64,000 nt of DNA from Paraspadella gotoi (taxonomy: Eukaryota; Chaetognatha): the NCBI GenBank assembly GCA_051294375.1, contig CM119267.1, positions 7,137,205 to 7,201,204 on the forward strand, written 5' to 3'. Positions 33,833 to 46,509 of the stretch are shown one piece after another. The notes below the pieces were generated by a model. That model had not been told where the DNA came from. It saw only the letters and a program-made list of their open reading frames with translations, and ran no database searches. Every line of letters starts with the position of its first letter. The first letter of the stretch is position 1. Both the position numbers and the translations under genes were made by a program.

Positions 33833-34040
33833 ACGCTACGGCTGCAATGAAACGCGGCGTACAACGACATCAAAGAGCACAAATTCTTCTCCGCGGCGCG
33901 ACCGATTGGCGCCATCTACGAGCGCCGCGTCCGGCGCCCTACGTCCCTCGATGTCAGGGCGCCTGACTGATGCCGCGAAATATACCCGCAAGAGTACGAA
34001 AGAGACGCGCGTGGTGGCGAATCCGGTCATCTCTGGATAA
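33833..34040 (+). pseudogene. C-terminal exon of the PKA-like kinase, broken by indels
   Basis: After an acceptor CCGCAG (ends 33832) one frame gives RYGCNE, like RFGN of PKA. A second frame gives AYNDIKEHKFFSA, like GVNDIKNHKWFAT. Further frame changes give TDW, then AIYERRV, APYVPRCQG and a Tyr/Glu-rich tail, matching the AGC C-tail start ([21 protein letters not shown]). At least three frame changes occur within 130 bases. Sequence upstream (33240-33612) is a noisy triplication and a 25-N gap follows at 34164. Sequencing or assembly error is therefore more likely than true pseudogenisation. It is on the same strand as the upstream kinase exons, 8 kb away. Confidence 0.7.
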
Positions 34041-34163
34041 GGTTCCTGGTGCCGCTCTTGTGGATTTTTGAAAGGGGGAGGGCGCGGGGTTAGGGGGTGG
34101 GGGGGTGGGTTAGGGCGAGGGTGTCGGGGCGAAGAATGGAGACAAGGGTGAGAGAAGAGGGGG

Positions 34164-34188
34164 NNNNNNNNNNNNNNNNNNNNNNNNN
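34164..34188. other. Assembly gap (25 N)
   Basis: It separates the broken kinase exon from the left arm of the large inverted repeat. Other 25-N gaps lie at 38195, 48836, 50804, 55513, 56978, 61475 and 61860. Confidence 0.99.
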
Positions 34189-34675
34189 GAGAGGTGTGAT
34201 CTTAGGGCAAATATGGGAAATAACTTAGTTAGGAAAATCTTTTGTCTATTCGCAATCGAGAGACTAATTTTTTTTAGTCGGCCGCATTCTTACTATTTGT
34301 GTATTGTATCTTATGGAATATCCGTTTCGTTTGATTGTTCTTTCCTTGTTTGTTTACTTTATAGTTTTTTGTAGTACGCTTTCGTATCTTAATTATTTTT
34401 AAAAAAACGGTGTTGATTCCTTAAGTTGAAAAAGTGGAAATTGTGCTGAACTTTTCCAACAAAATATAACGAAAATAAAAGTCAAGAAAATATTGGAGAG
34501 AATCGACGGAAGAAAAGAGAGAAAAAGTCACTCGATTCGCGAATCGCGTTCACCTTCAAAATCTTTGTTTGTTTTTACAGAAAAAAAAATTTGTTTTTCG
34601 TGTTGACATAAAAAATGATTGAATAAAAATACAATGTTATGAAGTGTTTACCTCGACAACGAATTAAACCGGCGC

Positions 34676-34725
<50 letters not shown>

Positions 34726-35520
34726 GTAATTCGATTCCATGAAAAAGAGAACCTATTTTGTTGATGTCCAGGATCTGAGTGAAACCTGTTCTCTGAATGA
34801 CTTTCGTTTTTTATTCGTATTTCCTCATTAGTATCAAACATCAAAAATAGGGACTCAACTGTTATCTGTTACACATTCAACTAGTCTACTGAACTAGCTT
34901 AATCAATATTTTTTTTTATTTAATTTTCTTAATAGAATAGGATAAAGTTGGATAGCATTGAATAGGATTAGATAGAATTTTAGTAGGTTCTTATATGAAA
35001 TTTTTTTTTTCTATAGCCCTTTCGCTATTTTTGTCTTTTAGCTTTTTGCATTGCGCGTTTTACAAATGGTTATTCAAAAAAATGGTAGGATTAAACCTTC
35101 TTTCTCTGAGGAAGTGGTAATACAAGTTTGCTCTCCGCAGAGAGAAGGGTCAATTCCTGAGCAGAAAACAAAACCGAGTTTCTCGAAAAAGACGACGACG
35201 ACGGCGACGACGACGGCGATGACGTAAACAAAGATAAAACAGAGGTAAATACCGAAGGCGTCAGAGTCCGCTGAACGTCAAAATATCAGAAAGCGGCCAA
35301 GCTCAGGGGATGGCGCTGACCAAGGGGGCGTGACCAAGCGATGCGGCGTCTGACGCCGAGAGAGTGACGCGGCAATGCGTGACTCAAAGTCTGACGACAA
35401 ATGTGACGCAAAGACTGACGCCAAAAATGTGTTGGCGTTTTATGTCGACGCGGTTGCTTTGTTTATTGGTTCCGTTTTTATCCGTTGAGTCTAAGGACAT
35501 TGACCTTTTTTCATTTTAAG

Positions 35521-35592
35521 CCATAAAAGTTAATTAAGTATGAGAATCTGTTTTTAGTTAAACAGATTCTCATACTTAATTAACTTTTATGG
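35521..35592. repeat. Perfect 32-bp inverted repeat with 8-base loop
   Basis: The arms at 35521-35552 and 35561-35592 are exact reverse complements: CCATAAAAGTTAATTAAGTA... against ...TACTTAATTAACTTTTATGG. A partial third copy of the arm and of the neighbouring GGCTTTAGTTTGTTTCGCTA lies at 35660-35720. A degraded mirror copy lies at about 41020-41090 in the right arm. A MITE or nested element is likely. Confidence 0.8.
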
Positions 35593-37494
35593 CCGTTGGC
35601 TTTAGTTTGTTTCGCTAATACTATAATAATCTAAGGACATAGGCTTCTTTCATTGTCTAAAAACAGATACTCATACTTAATTAGGCTATTGTTGTAGTTG
35701 GCTTTAGTTTGTTTCGCTAATACTTCACTACTGCAGTTATTTAAATTTAAAAAAAAACTTATTACCATGTAAAAAAATATCTCGACATTCGTTCGAAAGT
35801 TTTCAACTGGAACTAATTAAATTCTTTTTTTTTTCATAATAAAAAAAAAAGTGTAAAACAAAATTTCGATGCGTCTCGAAAGGAAAGAAGTCATTTATCA
35901 AAACGCATCCTTCTTTCCAATAAACTCAAAATTGTCGCTCATTAATCAACGCGGATTCTTTCGAAGAATTTTTAAAAAGTGAAAACCCTTTTTTTTTTCC
36001 TTTTTTTTTAAGTAAATTTCAAATCAGGATGTTTTTGTTTTAATCATTTTTTTTTTTGGGGGGGGGTTTCTTTAATTACCGTTTTTAGGTACTTACACCA
36101 CAACATTCAGACAGTTTTTAGTCGTTAATAATGAAGAAATTTTGATCATTATTCAATTCGTCGCCTTTGTAGTCTGTAATTTTTTTTTCCCGTGTAGCGA
36201 TGCGGCTGAGCCTCGACTTGATTTGAAAAGAATTCGTCAAACTCCCAAAGCTGGGCAGTGCCTTCGTCGACGGCGTCGTCGTCGTCGTCTTCTTCATCAT
36301 CGTCGTCGCTGACATCATTGTGTTCCTCGTAGCCTAAGACTTTTCTTCTTTTCGATCCTGCCCATTGCCCATCGATAACTTGTGTCGATATTCAGATCAA
36401 ATCGACAACGTTTCGGTCTTTGATCATTCACGTGAGCCAGCTTTTTTTTTTTCATTTCGTCTCTCGTCCTGTCACTTCATCAACTTTATCGCCGTTGATC
36501 GTCGTCGTCGTTGTTGTCGTCGTTGCTGACACTCAATTTTTCCATGATTCGTCTATCAGTCGTCGTTACCGTCCGTAGAATCGTTTCCCTTCTCGCTTCC
36601 TTCCCTTCTCGATTATCCTTCTTTCCTATTCTTCCCCAGTCCCCAGTCCCCATTTATCCCCAGTGCCCTCTATCCTTCCCCACCCCCACTTTCCCTAGCC
36701 TCCCCTCGATCTCACTCCAGCCTCGTTTCTTTATCCAATCTTCCTCAAGATCTACTTCCTTGTTGTCGATTCTTCGGAGCAAAGTTCGGATATATCGGAT
36801 CTGGGGAGGAGGAGGAGGAGGAGGGGGAGGAAGAGGAAGAGGAGAAAGAGGGTAGGGACCTCAGATAAGTAAGGAAAGCCTGGGAAAAGTGAGGCGTTGA
36901 GTGAGGGAGAGAGGGGGTGTAGAGAGAAAGGGGAGGGTGGACAAAGATCGGGTGGTTCTCGCTGGAATTCAAGATGGCAGAAAGTACTAATTGGTTACTC
37001 TGTGTTTGAATGCGTCCTTCCTTGAAAACGAATCAAGCTCAAACCATTTTTTTTCTCTTCTTTCCTTTATCACAATTTTTTTTTTAAAACAATTTCCCTC
37101 ATTATTGTTAATTTACATTATTATGAAGAGTAGTGGCGTGATTAAATTACGCCTGTGGAAAATAACGCTTTTAACCGGGAGATCGTTCACCTTTGATTCA
37201 ATTTCCGGTTTTTTTTTTTTTGTTTTGTTTTTTTTTTTGTTGTTGTTATTTTCGGGCCAAAAAGTTTTAAAAAAAGCGGATTAAGTTGTGTTTCGAACGT
37301 AATTAGAGGAAAGTAAACGACCTGAGAAGATGAAAAGACATTAAAAAAGAAAGCCAAATGAAGTATAAAATAGACGCTAACGACGACGACGACCGACGAC
37401 GCTTAGAAAAAAAGTTGAACCCGAACTGGTTTTCACGTCATCATCGCTTAACTGATTTTACCATGTTGGACCGCACGGCTAAGACGTCATTGCT

Positions 37495-37506
37495 CTCTCT
37501 CTCCTC

Positions 37507-37549
<43 letters not shown>

Positions 37550-37559
37550 TCTCTCTCTG

Positions 37560-37635
<76 letters not shown>

Positions 37636-37650
37636 TTTTTTTTTTTTTTT
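37495..37650. repeat. (CT)n microsatellite with poly-T
   Basis: A long interrupted CT run ending in 23 Ts. Its mirror copy is the GA tract at 38929-39087. Confidence 0.9.
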
Positions 37651-38248
37651 TTTACTCCGCACTTCATTTTGTTTTCTTATTTTGAGGCGAAACATAAATT
37701 TGCCGGAGCATCTGTTCTCTGTTCCCTCGAGGAGATATGGGGAAGGGATGCTGAGGGTTGCGATGGGGTGAAGGGGAAGAAAGAAGAACCGGAATGGGGG
37801 GAAGAAAGAAGACCGGTGGGAAAGGGGAGAAAGAAGATGTGAGAGAACGTTGACCAAGGGGGTGTCACTGGGTCAGAGAGAAGGTGGGTGGTTTAATTAA
37901 TATTAAAAGGTGTAGTAACTAAGAATGAACAAGAATGGGTCGAGCGAGTGGTGGAATGAAAATATGACATTAATTAATTAATAAATGGTTAAGTAAATTC
38001 TTTCCAACTTTTTCCCTCTTTTCGAGACGGAAAGAGAATTCATCAGGGTCGAGGTCAAAGCCGCCGCTCCGGGTCGTTGGCCCCGATATGTCTCTCCGGT
38101 GTTTCCGACCCTCGGGTCACTTTTGAGCACCGGTGCATGAGTACTGGATCAGGCTGTCATGTCCCGTAATCTAGGTTAAGCCGCTCCAACTATTNNNNNN
38201 NNNNNNNNNNNNNNNNNNNTTTTTCCGTCTCCGAAGGCGACTGCTCTT

Positions 38249-38287
<39 letters not shown>

Positions 38288-38378
38288 ATCTCTCTCTCTC
38301 TCCCTCTCCTCTCTCTCTCTCTCCTCTCTCTCTCTCCATTTCGCGTCTCAGACTCATCAAACTTTTTTTTTCAAAATA

Positions 38379-38942
38379 GTTGGAGCGGCTAACCTAGATT
38401 AGCGGGAAATGACAGCCTGATCCCCAGTACTCATGCAGCGCGGTGCTCAAAAGTGACCGAGGTCGGAAACACCGGAGAGACATATCGGGGGCCCCCAACG
38501 ACCCGGAGCGGCGGCTTTGACCTCGACCCTGATAAATTCTCTTTCGTCTCGAAAAGAGGGGAAAAAGTTGGAAAGAATTTACTTAAACCATTTAGTAATT
38601 ATTATGTCATATTTTAATTCCACACTCGCTCGACCATTCTTGTGTTCATTCTTAGTTACTACAACCTTTTAATATTAAGTTAAACCTACCCACCTTCTAA
38701 TCTGACCCAGTGACACCCCCTTGGTCAACGTTCTCTCACATCTTCTTTCTCCCCTTTCCCACCGGTCTTCTTTCTTCCCCCCATTCCGGTTCTTCTTTCT
38801 TCCCCTTCACCCCATCGCAACCCTCAGCATCCCTTCCCCATATCTCCTCGAGGGAACAGAGAACAGATGCTCCGGCAAATTTATGTTTCGCCTCAAAATA
38901 AGAAAACAAAATGAAGTGCGGAGTAAAAAAAAAAAAAAAAAA

Positions 38943-38976
<34 letters not shown>

Positions 38977-39000
38977 AGAAGAGAAAGAGAGGAGAGAGAG

Positions 39001-39063
<63 letters not shown>

Positions 39064-42000
39064 AGAGACGAGAGAGAGAGAGCAATGACGTCTTAGCCGG
39101 CGTCTGTAAAATCAGTTAAGCGATGACATGACGTGAAAACCATTCGGGTTCCAACTTTTTTTCTAAGCGTCGTCGGTCGTCGTCGTCGTTAGCGTCTATT
39201 TTTACTTCATTGGCTTTCTTTTTTAATTCTTTTCACTTCTCAGGTCGTTTACTTTCCTCTAATACGTTCGGAACAAACTTATCGCTTTTTTTAAAACTTT
39301 TTGGCCCGAAAATAACAACAACAAAAAAAAAAACAAAACAAAAAAAAAAAAACCGGAAATTTGAATCAAAGGTGAACGACTCTCCCGGTTAAAAGCGTTA
39401 TTTTCACAGGCGTAATTTAATCACGCCACTACTCTTCATAATAATGAAATTAACAATTACTGAGGGACCGATTGGTTTTAAAAAAAAATTGTGATAAAGG
39501 AAAGAAGAGAAAAACAATGGTTGAGCTTGATTCGTTTTTCAAGGAAGGACGCATTCAAACACAAAAGTAACCAATTAGTACTTCTGCCATCTTGAATTCC
39601 CAGCGGGGAATTAAAAGAAACACCCCCCCGAAAAAATTTCCTTTGTCCACCCTCCTCGCGCTTTCTCTCTACACCCCTCTCTCCCTCACTCAAACGCCTC
39701 ACTTTTCCCAGGCTTTCCTTACTATCTGAGGTCCCTACCCTCTTTTCTTCCTCTTACTCTTTTCCTGCCCGCCTCCTCCTCTCCTCCTCCCCAGATCCGA
39801 TATATCCCCCCCGACTTTTGCTCCGAAGAAACATCGACAACAAAGGAAGTAGATCTTGAGGAAGATTGGCTAAAGAAATACGAGGTGGAGTGAGATCGAG
39901 GGGAGGCTAGGGAAAAGTGGGTGGGGAAGGATAGAGGGCACTGGGGATAACATGGGTGACTGGGGACTGGGAAGAAATAGGTAAAGAAGGATAAATCGAG
40001 AAAGGGAAGGACAGCGAGAAGGGAAACGATTCTACGGACGGTAACGACGACTGATAGACGAATCATGGAAAAATTGAAGTGTCAGCCAACGACGACAACA
40101 ACGACGACGACGATCCACGGCGATAAAGTTGATGAAGTGACAGGACGAGAGACCGAAATGTAAAAAAAAAAAAGCTGGCTCACGTGAATGATCAAAGACC
40201 GAAACGTTGGTTCAGATTTTGATCTGAAATAATCGACAAAGTTATCGATGGGGAATGGGCAGGATCGAAAAGAAGAAAAGTTTAGGTACGAGGAAACACA
40301 ATGATGTCAGCGACGAAACCGATGATGAAGAAGACGCACCGCGACGAACGGCCGTCGTACGAAGGCCACTGCCAGCTTTGGGAAGTTTGACGAATTTCTT
40401 TCAATCAGTCGAGGCTCAGCGCATCCGGTACACGGGAAAAATTACAATGATACAAAGTGCGACGAAAATTGAATAAAATGATCAAATTTCTTCATTATTA
40501 ACGAACTACTGCTGAATGTTTGTGGTGTAAGTACTAAAACGGTAATTAAAGAAACCCCCCCCAAAAAAAATGATTAAACAAAAAAATCCTGATTGAAATT
40601 TACTTAAAAAAAAGGAAAAAAAAAGGGTTTTCACTTTTTTAAAAAATTCTCGAAAGAATCCGCGTTGATTAATGGAGCGACAATTTTGAGTTTATTGGGA
40701 AAGAAGGATGCGTTTTGATAAATGACTTCTTCCTTTCGAGACGCATCGAAATTTTTGTTTTAGCACTTTTTTTTTTATTTGAAAAAAAAGAATTAATAGT
40801 TCCAGTTGAAACTTTCGAACGAATGTCGAGAATATTTTTTTACATGGTAATAAGTTTTTTTTATTTAAATACTGCAGTAGTGAAGTATTAGCGAAACAAA
40901 ACTAAAGCCAACTACACAATAGCCAATTAAGTATGAGTAAATCTGTTTTAGACAATGAAAGAAGCCTAATGTCCTTAGATATTATATATTAGCGAAACTA
41001 AACTAAAGCCAACGGCCAATAAAATTTAATTAAGTATGAAAATCTGTTTAAACTAAAAACAGATTCTCAGTACTTAATTAACTTTTTATGGCCTTAAAAT
41101 GAAAAAAGGTGCATGTCCTAGACTCAACGGATAAAAACGGAACCAATAAACAAAGCAACCGCGTCGACATAAAACGCAACAATTTTTTGGCGTCAGTCTT
41201 TGCGTCAACATTAGTTCGTCAGACTTTTTGAGTCACGCATTGCCTCGCGTCAACTCTCTCGGCGTCAGACGCGCATCGCTTGGTCACGCACCCTTGGTCA
41301 GGCGCCATCTCCCTGACTGGCCGCTTGTCTTGATATTTTGACGTTCACGGACTCTGACGCCTTCGGTATTTACCTCTGTTTTATCTTTGTTTTACGTCAT
41401 CGGCGTCGTCGTCGCCGTGGCGCGTCGTCTTTTTCGGAACTCGGTTTTGTTTTCTGCTCAGGAATTGACCCTTCTCTCTGCGGAGAGCAAACTTGTATTA
41501 CCAAACTTTCCTCAGAGATAAGAAGGGTTTAATCCTACCATTTTTTTGAATAACCTTTGTAAAACGCGCAATGCAAAAAGCTAAGACAAAAATAGCGAAA
41601 GGGCTATAGAAAAAAAAAATTTCATATAAGAACCTACTAAAATTCTATCTAATCCTACTTTCAATTGCTTATCCAACTTTTCCTATTCTCTATTAAGAAA
41701 ATTAAATAAAAAAATTTTATTGATAGCTAGTCAGTAGACTAGTTGAATGTGTAACAGATAACAGTTGAGTCCCTATTTTTGATGGTTTGAATACTAATGA
41801 GGAAATACGAATAAAAAACGAAAGTCATTCAGTAGAACAGGTTTCACTCAGATCCTGGAACTCAACAAAATAGGTTTGCTCTTTTCATGGAATCGAAATT
41901 TACATTTGAGAAGAGAGAGAGAGAGCAGAGAGAGAAGAGAGAAGAAAGGGCGCCGGTTAAATTAAGTTGTCAGGTAAAACACTTCATAACATTGTATTTT

Positions 42001-42448
42001 TATTCAATCATTTTTTATGTCAACACGAAACATAATTTTTTTTTCTGTAAAAACAAAACAAAGATTTTTGAAGGTGAACGCGATTCGCGAAATCGCGTGA
42101 CTTTTTCTCTCTTTTTCTTCCGTCGAATTCTCTCCATATTTTCTGAACTTTTATTTTCGTTTATATTTTTGTTGGAAAAATTTCAGCACAATTTTCCAAC
42201 TTTTTCAAACTTAAGGAATCAAACACCGTTTTTTTAAAAATAATTAAGATACGAAAGCGTACTAGCAAAAAACTATAAAAGTAAAAAACAAGGAAGAACA
42301 ATCAAACGAACGGATTTCCATAGATACAATACACACATAGTAAGAATGCGGCCGACCTAAAAAAAAATTAGTCTCTCGATTGCGAAATAGACAAAAGATT
42401 TTCCTAACTAAGTTATTTCCGCAATATTTGCCCTAAGATCACACTCTC
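38379..42448 (-). repeat. Large inverted repeat, right arm (~4.1 kb)
   Basis: Reverse complement of 34189-38194 with scattered one-base insertions and deletions. The spacer (38195-38378) is an N gap plus CT-rich sequence. The same 63-residue frame occurs in both arms (37677-37868 minus, 38710-38901 plus), which confirms the mirror. The noisier arm suggests a foldback read artefact more than a biological palindrome. Confidence 0.88.
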
Positions 42449-42744
42449 CCGTGGTGTAAAAAAGAAAGTTTGAAGCGATGAAGACTCTTGAAGACTCTTG
42501 AAGACTCTTGAAGAGGGAGTTGGAAGCGGAAATCTTGAGTTAAAAGCGGAAAGATATCGTAAGATTTGGAAGCGGAAATTGAAATGATAGGACGAGAAAG
42601 AGAGTAAAAGTTGGTAGCTTTTGGATTATAATCTGAAGTAGTAAAAGGAGAAGATCTTCTGGATGAAGAATAAAAACTTTGATTAACTGGGATTGAATCA
42701 TATTGTGAAAATTTAGGAAGACAAACCAATGCAATAGTATATTA

Positions 42745-42763
42745 TATATATATATATATATAT
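42745..42763. repeat. (TA)n dinucleotide repeat
   Basis: A short AT run. Another lies at 55748-55770. Confidence 0.85.
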
Positions 42764-42904
42764 TAAATAAACAAATTTTTTTGACCCTGACTGGACTGAC
42801 AAAGAATCCGCTGTTCACATGATCGCAAAGGTTTACATAGATATGAGAAAGCGACAGTACAATTATAAAATATGCGGTATTTTTTTGTAATTAATCATGG
42901 TATT

Positions 42905-43160
42905 ATGGCAACGGGAGGATAGCCTGTGATACCCGGGGCGCGGAGTATCTCACCAACTGGCGTAGGGGCTGCGGACCCTCAGTGACCGCCTCCTGTCACT
43001 GGCATGTTTATACCGGCACCGTCACATTTAAGCCAGAACCGGGATACCCAGGGATTGAACCCGGGACGCACGGATGGAATGAGATGATTTAGCCTGCTCA
43101 GCCATTGAGACGAGGCTGAGGATGGACAGCAGTGAGGCAGCTTTAAGTCTTGCTGCCACA
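42905..43160 (-). repeat. tRNA-derived SINE-like element
   Basis: On the minus strand, an A-box-like TGGCTGAGCAGG (about 43094-43105) and a perfect B-box GGTTCAATCCC (about 43052-43062) are about 40 bases apart. A GC-rich body follows to about 42905. The block stands out from AT-rich flanks. Arms do not form a complete cloverleaf, so a SINE is preferred to a tRNA gene. Confidence 0.55.
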
Positions 43161-43689
43161 GTATAATCCTTTTTTTCGTTGTTTTTGAGAGAATAACAAA
43201 GTTGTACAAATTAAATCAAAACTTTGTAATTAATCATAAAATTAAATTACGTTTTCGTTTGGCATCAGGAAGAATTGTTTTATTTTGGAACGATAATTTT
43301 TATTTCTGCGCACACGCTTCGGTTATGATCGTACTCAATAAACATGTATGTACTAATGTAATAAAATTAAACAATTCTTTATAGTAGATATAAAATTAGA
43401 ACTATTTAATTCGGAACATCGTGTCTTTAGCAGTAAAACAGAGTTCGGATTTATCAATTAACTTTCCTGTTTCTCCCCCCTCCTTTTCTCTTGGATGTTT
43501 CGCCAATTTGTTTCGCCGTTTCGCTCATTTCTCTCTCTGTTTTTTCCTCTTGTTTTTTATTTGTTTCGTCGTTTCGCTCATTTCTCTTTCTGTTTTTTAT
43601 TTGTTTGTCGTCGTTCGAACTTTCACTTTCGTTTCTTTAATTTCCTCCTTTCATTCCCTGCCATTCAGAAAAGGAGAAGGAGGCATGAA

Positions 43690-43857
43690 GCCGGGAGAGT
43701 GAGAAGAGAGAGAGAGAGAGAGAGACGAGGTGAGTTGCTTTTTTTTTATTTTTTTTTAAATTTTTCGTCTAAACTCTATTTGGGTCATTCTGTGGGAAAG
43801 AGAGGACAGACAGGAAAAAAGTGTAAGGGAAAGAAGAGAGAGGAGGAGAGAGAGAAG

Positions 43858-43915
<58 letters not shown>

Positions 43916-43942
43916 GGAGAGAGAGAGAGAGAGAGAGAGAGT
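43690..43942. repeat. (GA)n microsatellites
   Basis: A short run at 43707-43725 and a longer one at 43838-43942, with a GTGTGTGTAT tail. Confidence 0.9.
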
Positions 43943-44184
43943 GTGTGTATCTGTGTATGTATCTGAATCATCTAAATAAATAAGTCAATAATACAAAAAA
44001 TAAAACCTTTTTAACACTATCTTAAATTTAGGAATCTTCATAAGTTTAATAATATATAAAAAATAAAACAATCTTTACGATTATTTTTCATCAAGGATTT
44101 CTCGGGCTCATGTCTTCGGCTACAATTCTTCCACGGGCGTCCGCTAGCTTTTATGAGAATAAATACGTAAAGCGACTGCGGAGC

Positions 44185-44305
44185 GCGAGGCGGTGGCGGC
44201 GGTGGGGGCGGTTGGCGGTGTGCGCGGGTGGTCGGTGTGGCGGCCGGTGGCGGCGGCGTGGTGGCGGCGGGTGGCGGCGGCGGTGGTGGCGTGTGTGGGT
44301 AGCCG
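44185..44305. repeat. (GGC/GGT)n-rich tract
   Basis: GGCGGTGG-type triplets with decay. Frames across it read as Arg/Trp/Gly or His/Pro/Arg and are artefacts. Confidence 0.7.
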
Positions 44306-44524
44306 GTATTGCAGCTGTTGTTTGTGATGGCAAAGGAACGAAGAAAAAAGGAATAGGTATAGTAGAATAGAAATAACGGAGAGTGGGAAGGCGGGATCGA
44401 TGTGGTATGGCTCTGGTGGTTTCAGTGGTTCTGGCCCGAAGTTTTTTAGCGTATCTCTTACGACGTCTTGCCCGGAGGGAAAATTCGCAAAATCAAATTT
44501 ATTGCCACCTGAACGGGGAAAGAG

Positions 44525-44715
44525 CGAGAAAAAAAAGAGATGAAAGAGAGAGGGAGAGAGAACGAGGAGAGAGACGAGAAAGAAGAGGGAGAGAGAGGAA
44601 GAGAGAGAGGGGAGAGAGAAGAGAGAAGGGAGGGGAGGACGGGAGAGAGAGGAGAGACGAGAAAGAGAGGAGAGAGGAAGAAGAAGAAGAGAGAGAGAGA
44701 GAGAGAGGAGAGAAC

Positions 44716-44757
<42 letters not shown>

Positions 44758-44905
44758 CGAGAGGAGAGACAGAGAAAGAGGAGAATGGATGAGAGAGAGC
44801 AGAGAAGAGAGAGACAAGCAAGAGAGAGGAGAAGGAGAGACAGAGAGGAGAGAGAGAGAGAGAGAGCAAGGGGAGAGAGGAGAGAGAGGGAGAGAGAACA
44901 GTGAG
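44525..44905. repeat. Long imperfect (GA)n tract
   Basis: About 380 bases of GA with GGA, GAA and CAGA interruptions. It opens Arg/Glu frames on one strand and Ser/Leu frames on the other. Confidence 0.9.
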
Positions 44906-45415
44906 ATGTCTTCAGGCTTCATACAGTTTCGAAATTTAAAATTAAGAAATTAATCTGATTACTAGTGTATGTATTTAAACGCCAATTATAAGATTAAATA
45001 TGCATACGATAATATAGAGTTTTTAGCGTTTTTGTCCAATTTAATAAAATAATTTTTAAAATAATTTTTTCAAGAATCCAACTCTGGCCTTAGAATTTTT
45101 AAAAAGGTTATTTTCAGCTTTTGGCTTATTATATGAATATTACTCTTCACAGTTTAATTATATAGTCTGTCTGATTTCCTGTCTTATATAATCACACAAA
45201 TTATTATCTCCGTCTCGTCCTTTTTAAAAACTTCTCAATTCTCATCTTTCAACTATCCTCGATTCTTCTCATCAACTAATTTTTTTTTTAGACCGATTCA
45301 AATTCGATTCCTTCTTTCTCATGTTCTTTTGTTTTAGAATTCGCTGACTCACGTCGATCCTCGCCGCTTGTGGCGCCGTCTACGACGAACTCGGCCATTT
45401 TCGCTCCTACGTCTT
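44891..45415 (+). repeat. Direct duplicate B, cleaner copy
   Basis: It matches 51003-51609, including ACTAGTGTAT, TTTAAACGCC and CCAACTCTGGCCTTAGAATT. The downstream copy has many one-base insertions. Includes the candidate exon below. Confidence 0.8.
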
Positions 45416-45424
45416 CGTCGGGGG
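45338..45424 (+). CDS. Candidate internal exon, unknown protein
   Basis: A GC-rich island in AT-rich DNA, with an acceptor-like TTTTGTTTTAG just upstream and a donor GGG|GTAAAG at its end. One frame reads LTSILAACGAVYDELGHF then RSYVFVG, which is protein-like, but a TGA lies a few codons upstream of it inside the proposed exon. Either a base is wrong or the acceptor is elsewhere. No family is recognised. The degraded copy is near 51530-51615. Confidence 0.25.
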
Positions 45425-45714
45425 TAAAGGGAGCATGACTTGGAATCACCCACTAGTTGGGCCATAGCCAGGCCGAGTTTCCTACAATCGGGCAGTATTT
45501 TTCGCCTTCGAGACTCGGCATCCCGAAACGTTGGCTCGTGTGGGAGTCCGTTTTTTTTATCGCTTCCCTTTTATCGCCCTTCGTGGGTGTCCGTCGGTCC
45601 GTCGGTCCGACGGTCTTGACTGTCCGAATGTCCGTTTTTATGTCCTTTCTTTTTGCGAGGCGAAGGAGCCGGGCCGTGCGATGTGGATGTGCCAAGAATG
45701 AAGACGGCCGACGA

Positions 45715-46080
45715 CGGGGGCCACGACGAAGACGACGATGAACATGATGACGAAAACTACGACAATAGCGTCCATGACGACGATGAAGATGACAGAGATC
45801 ACAATTAAGAACGAAGAAGACGAAGATGATGAAAATATAAGTGACAACCGAGACGATGATACAGACGATAACGAAGACGAAGATGAAGATGATAACATAG
45901 ACGACGAGGACAAGCATGAAGAAGACAATGAAGAGTTGAAGACCATGCCGTCAATGAAGACGACGACACTAATGACAAAGACGACGTTGACAACAAGAAC
46001 AGATCTGATGAAAGAGACGACAACGAAGACGACGATGATGACAACGACGAAGACAACGACGAAGACGACAAACGGAAGCG
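45715..46080. repeat. (GAC/GAT/GAA)n acidic-codon microsatellite
   Basis: A mixed GAN triplet tract that yields Asp/Glu, Met/Thr/Lys or Ser frames. Copy 2 lies at about 47460-47835. Confidence 0.85.
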
Positions 46081-46509
46081 ACCATTGACGACTGAACGGC
46101 TGACTGACTGACAAGACTATTGACTAATCGAATTTACAGGAAAATTCTTATTTCTTCTTTTTTTCTCTCTCTCTCCTCTTTTAAATTCTCCATTTTCCGA
46201 TTAAAGGAAAAAAAATAAGATAAAAGTCAGAACTCATCAGTTGAAAAACTTTTTTTCCTCGATGCGGAAGAATGCACTGATTTGAATAATTGTTGGACAA
46301 GCTATGCAAGCTATATTCAAACTTGTTATAATTATAGTCAAATATCGGAATTATATAATCTGTAAAATATAAACCAATGTACAATGGCACCAGGACTTCG
46401 CAATTTATAAAAGATAAATTTAAATGACGGCAACAAATTCGTATTTGTTATTCGTATCAAGGTTTTGAAACGTTAAAATTATTTTTCATTAGTATAATTA
46501 ATGGATTAT

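Larger units (their letters stand above)
34189..38194 (+). repeat. Large inverted repeat, left arm (~4.0 kb)
   Basis: The whole interval recurs in reverse complement at 38379-42448. For example GTGATCTTAGGGCAAATAT (34196-34214) pairs with ATATTTGCCCTAAGATCAC near 42424-42442, and GCCGCTCCAACTATT (38180-38194) pairs with 38379-38393. Contents: (CT)n at 34678-34720, a 72-base perfect hairpin, CT tracts at 37495-37640 and AT-rich DNA. No protein family is recognised. Confidence 0.9.

Noticed and set aside
34189-42448. A biological palindrome or gene-amplification foldback
   Set aside because: Not excluded, but the central N gap and the one-sided indel noise favour a chimeric read.
44144-44953. 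Long Ser/Leu and Arg/Glu ORFs
   Set aside because: Shadows of the 380-base (GA)n tract in different frames.
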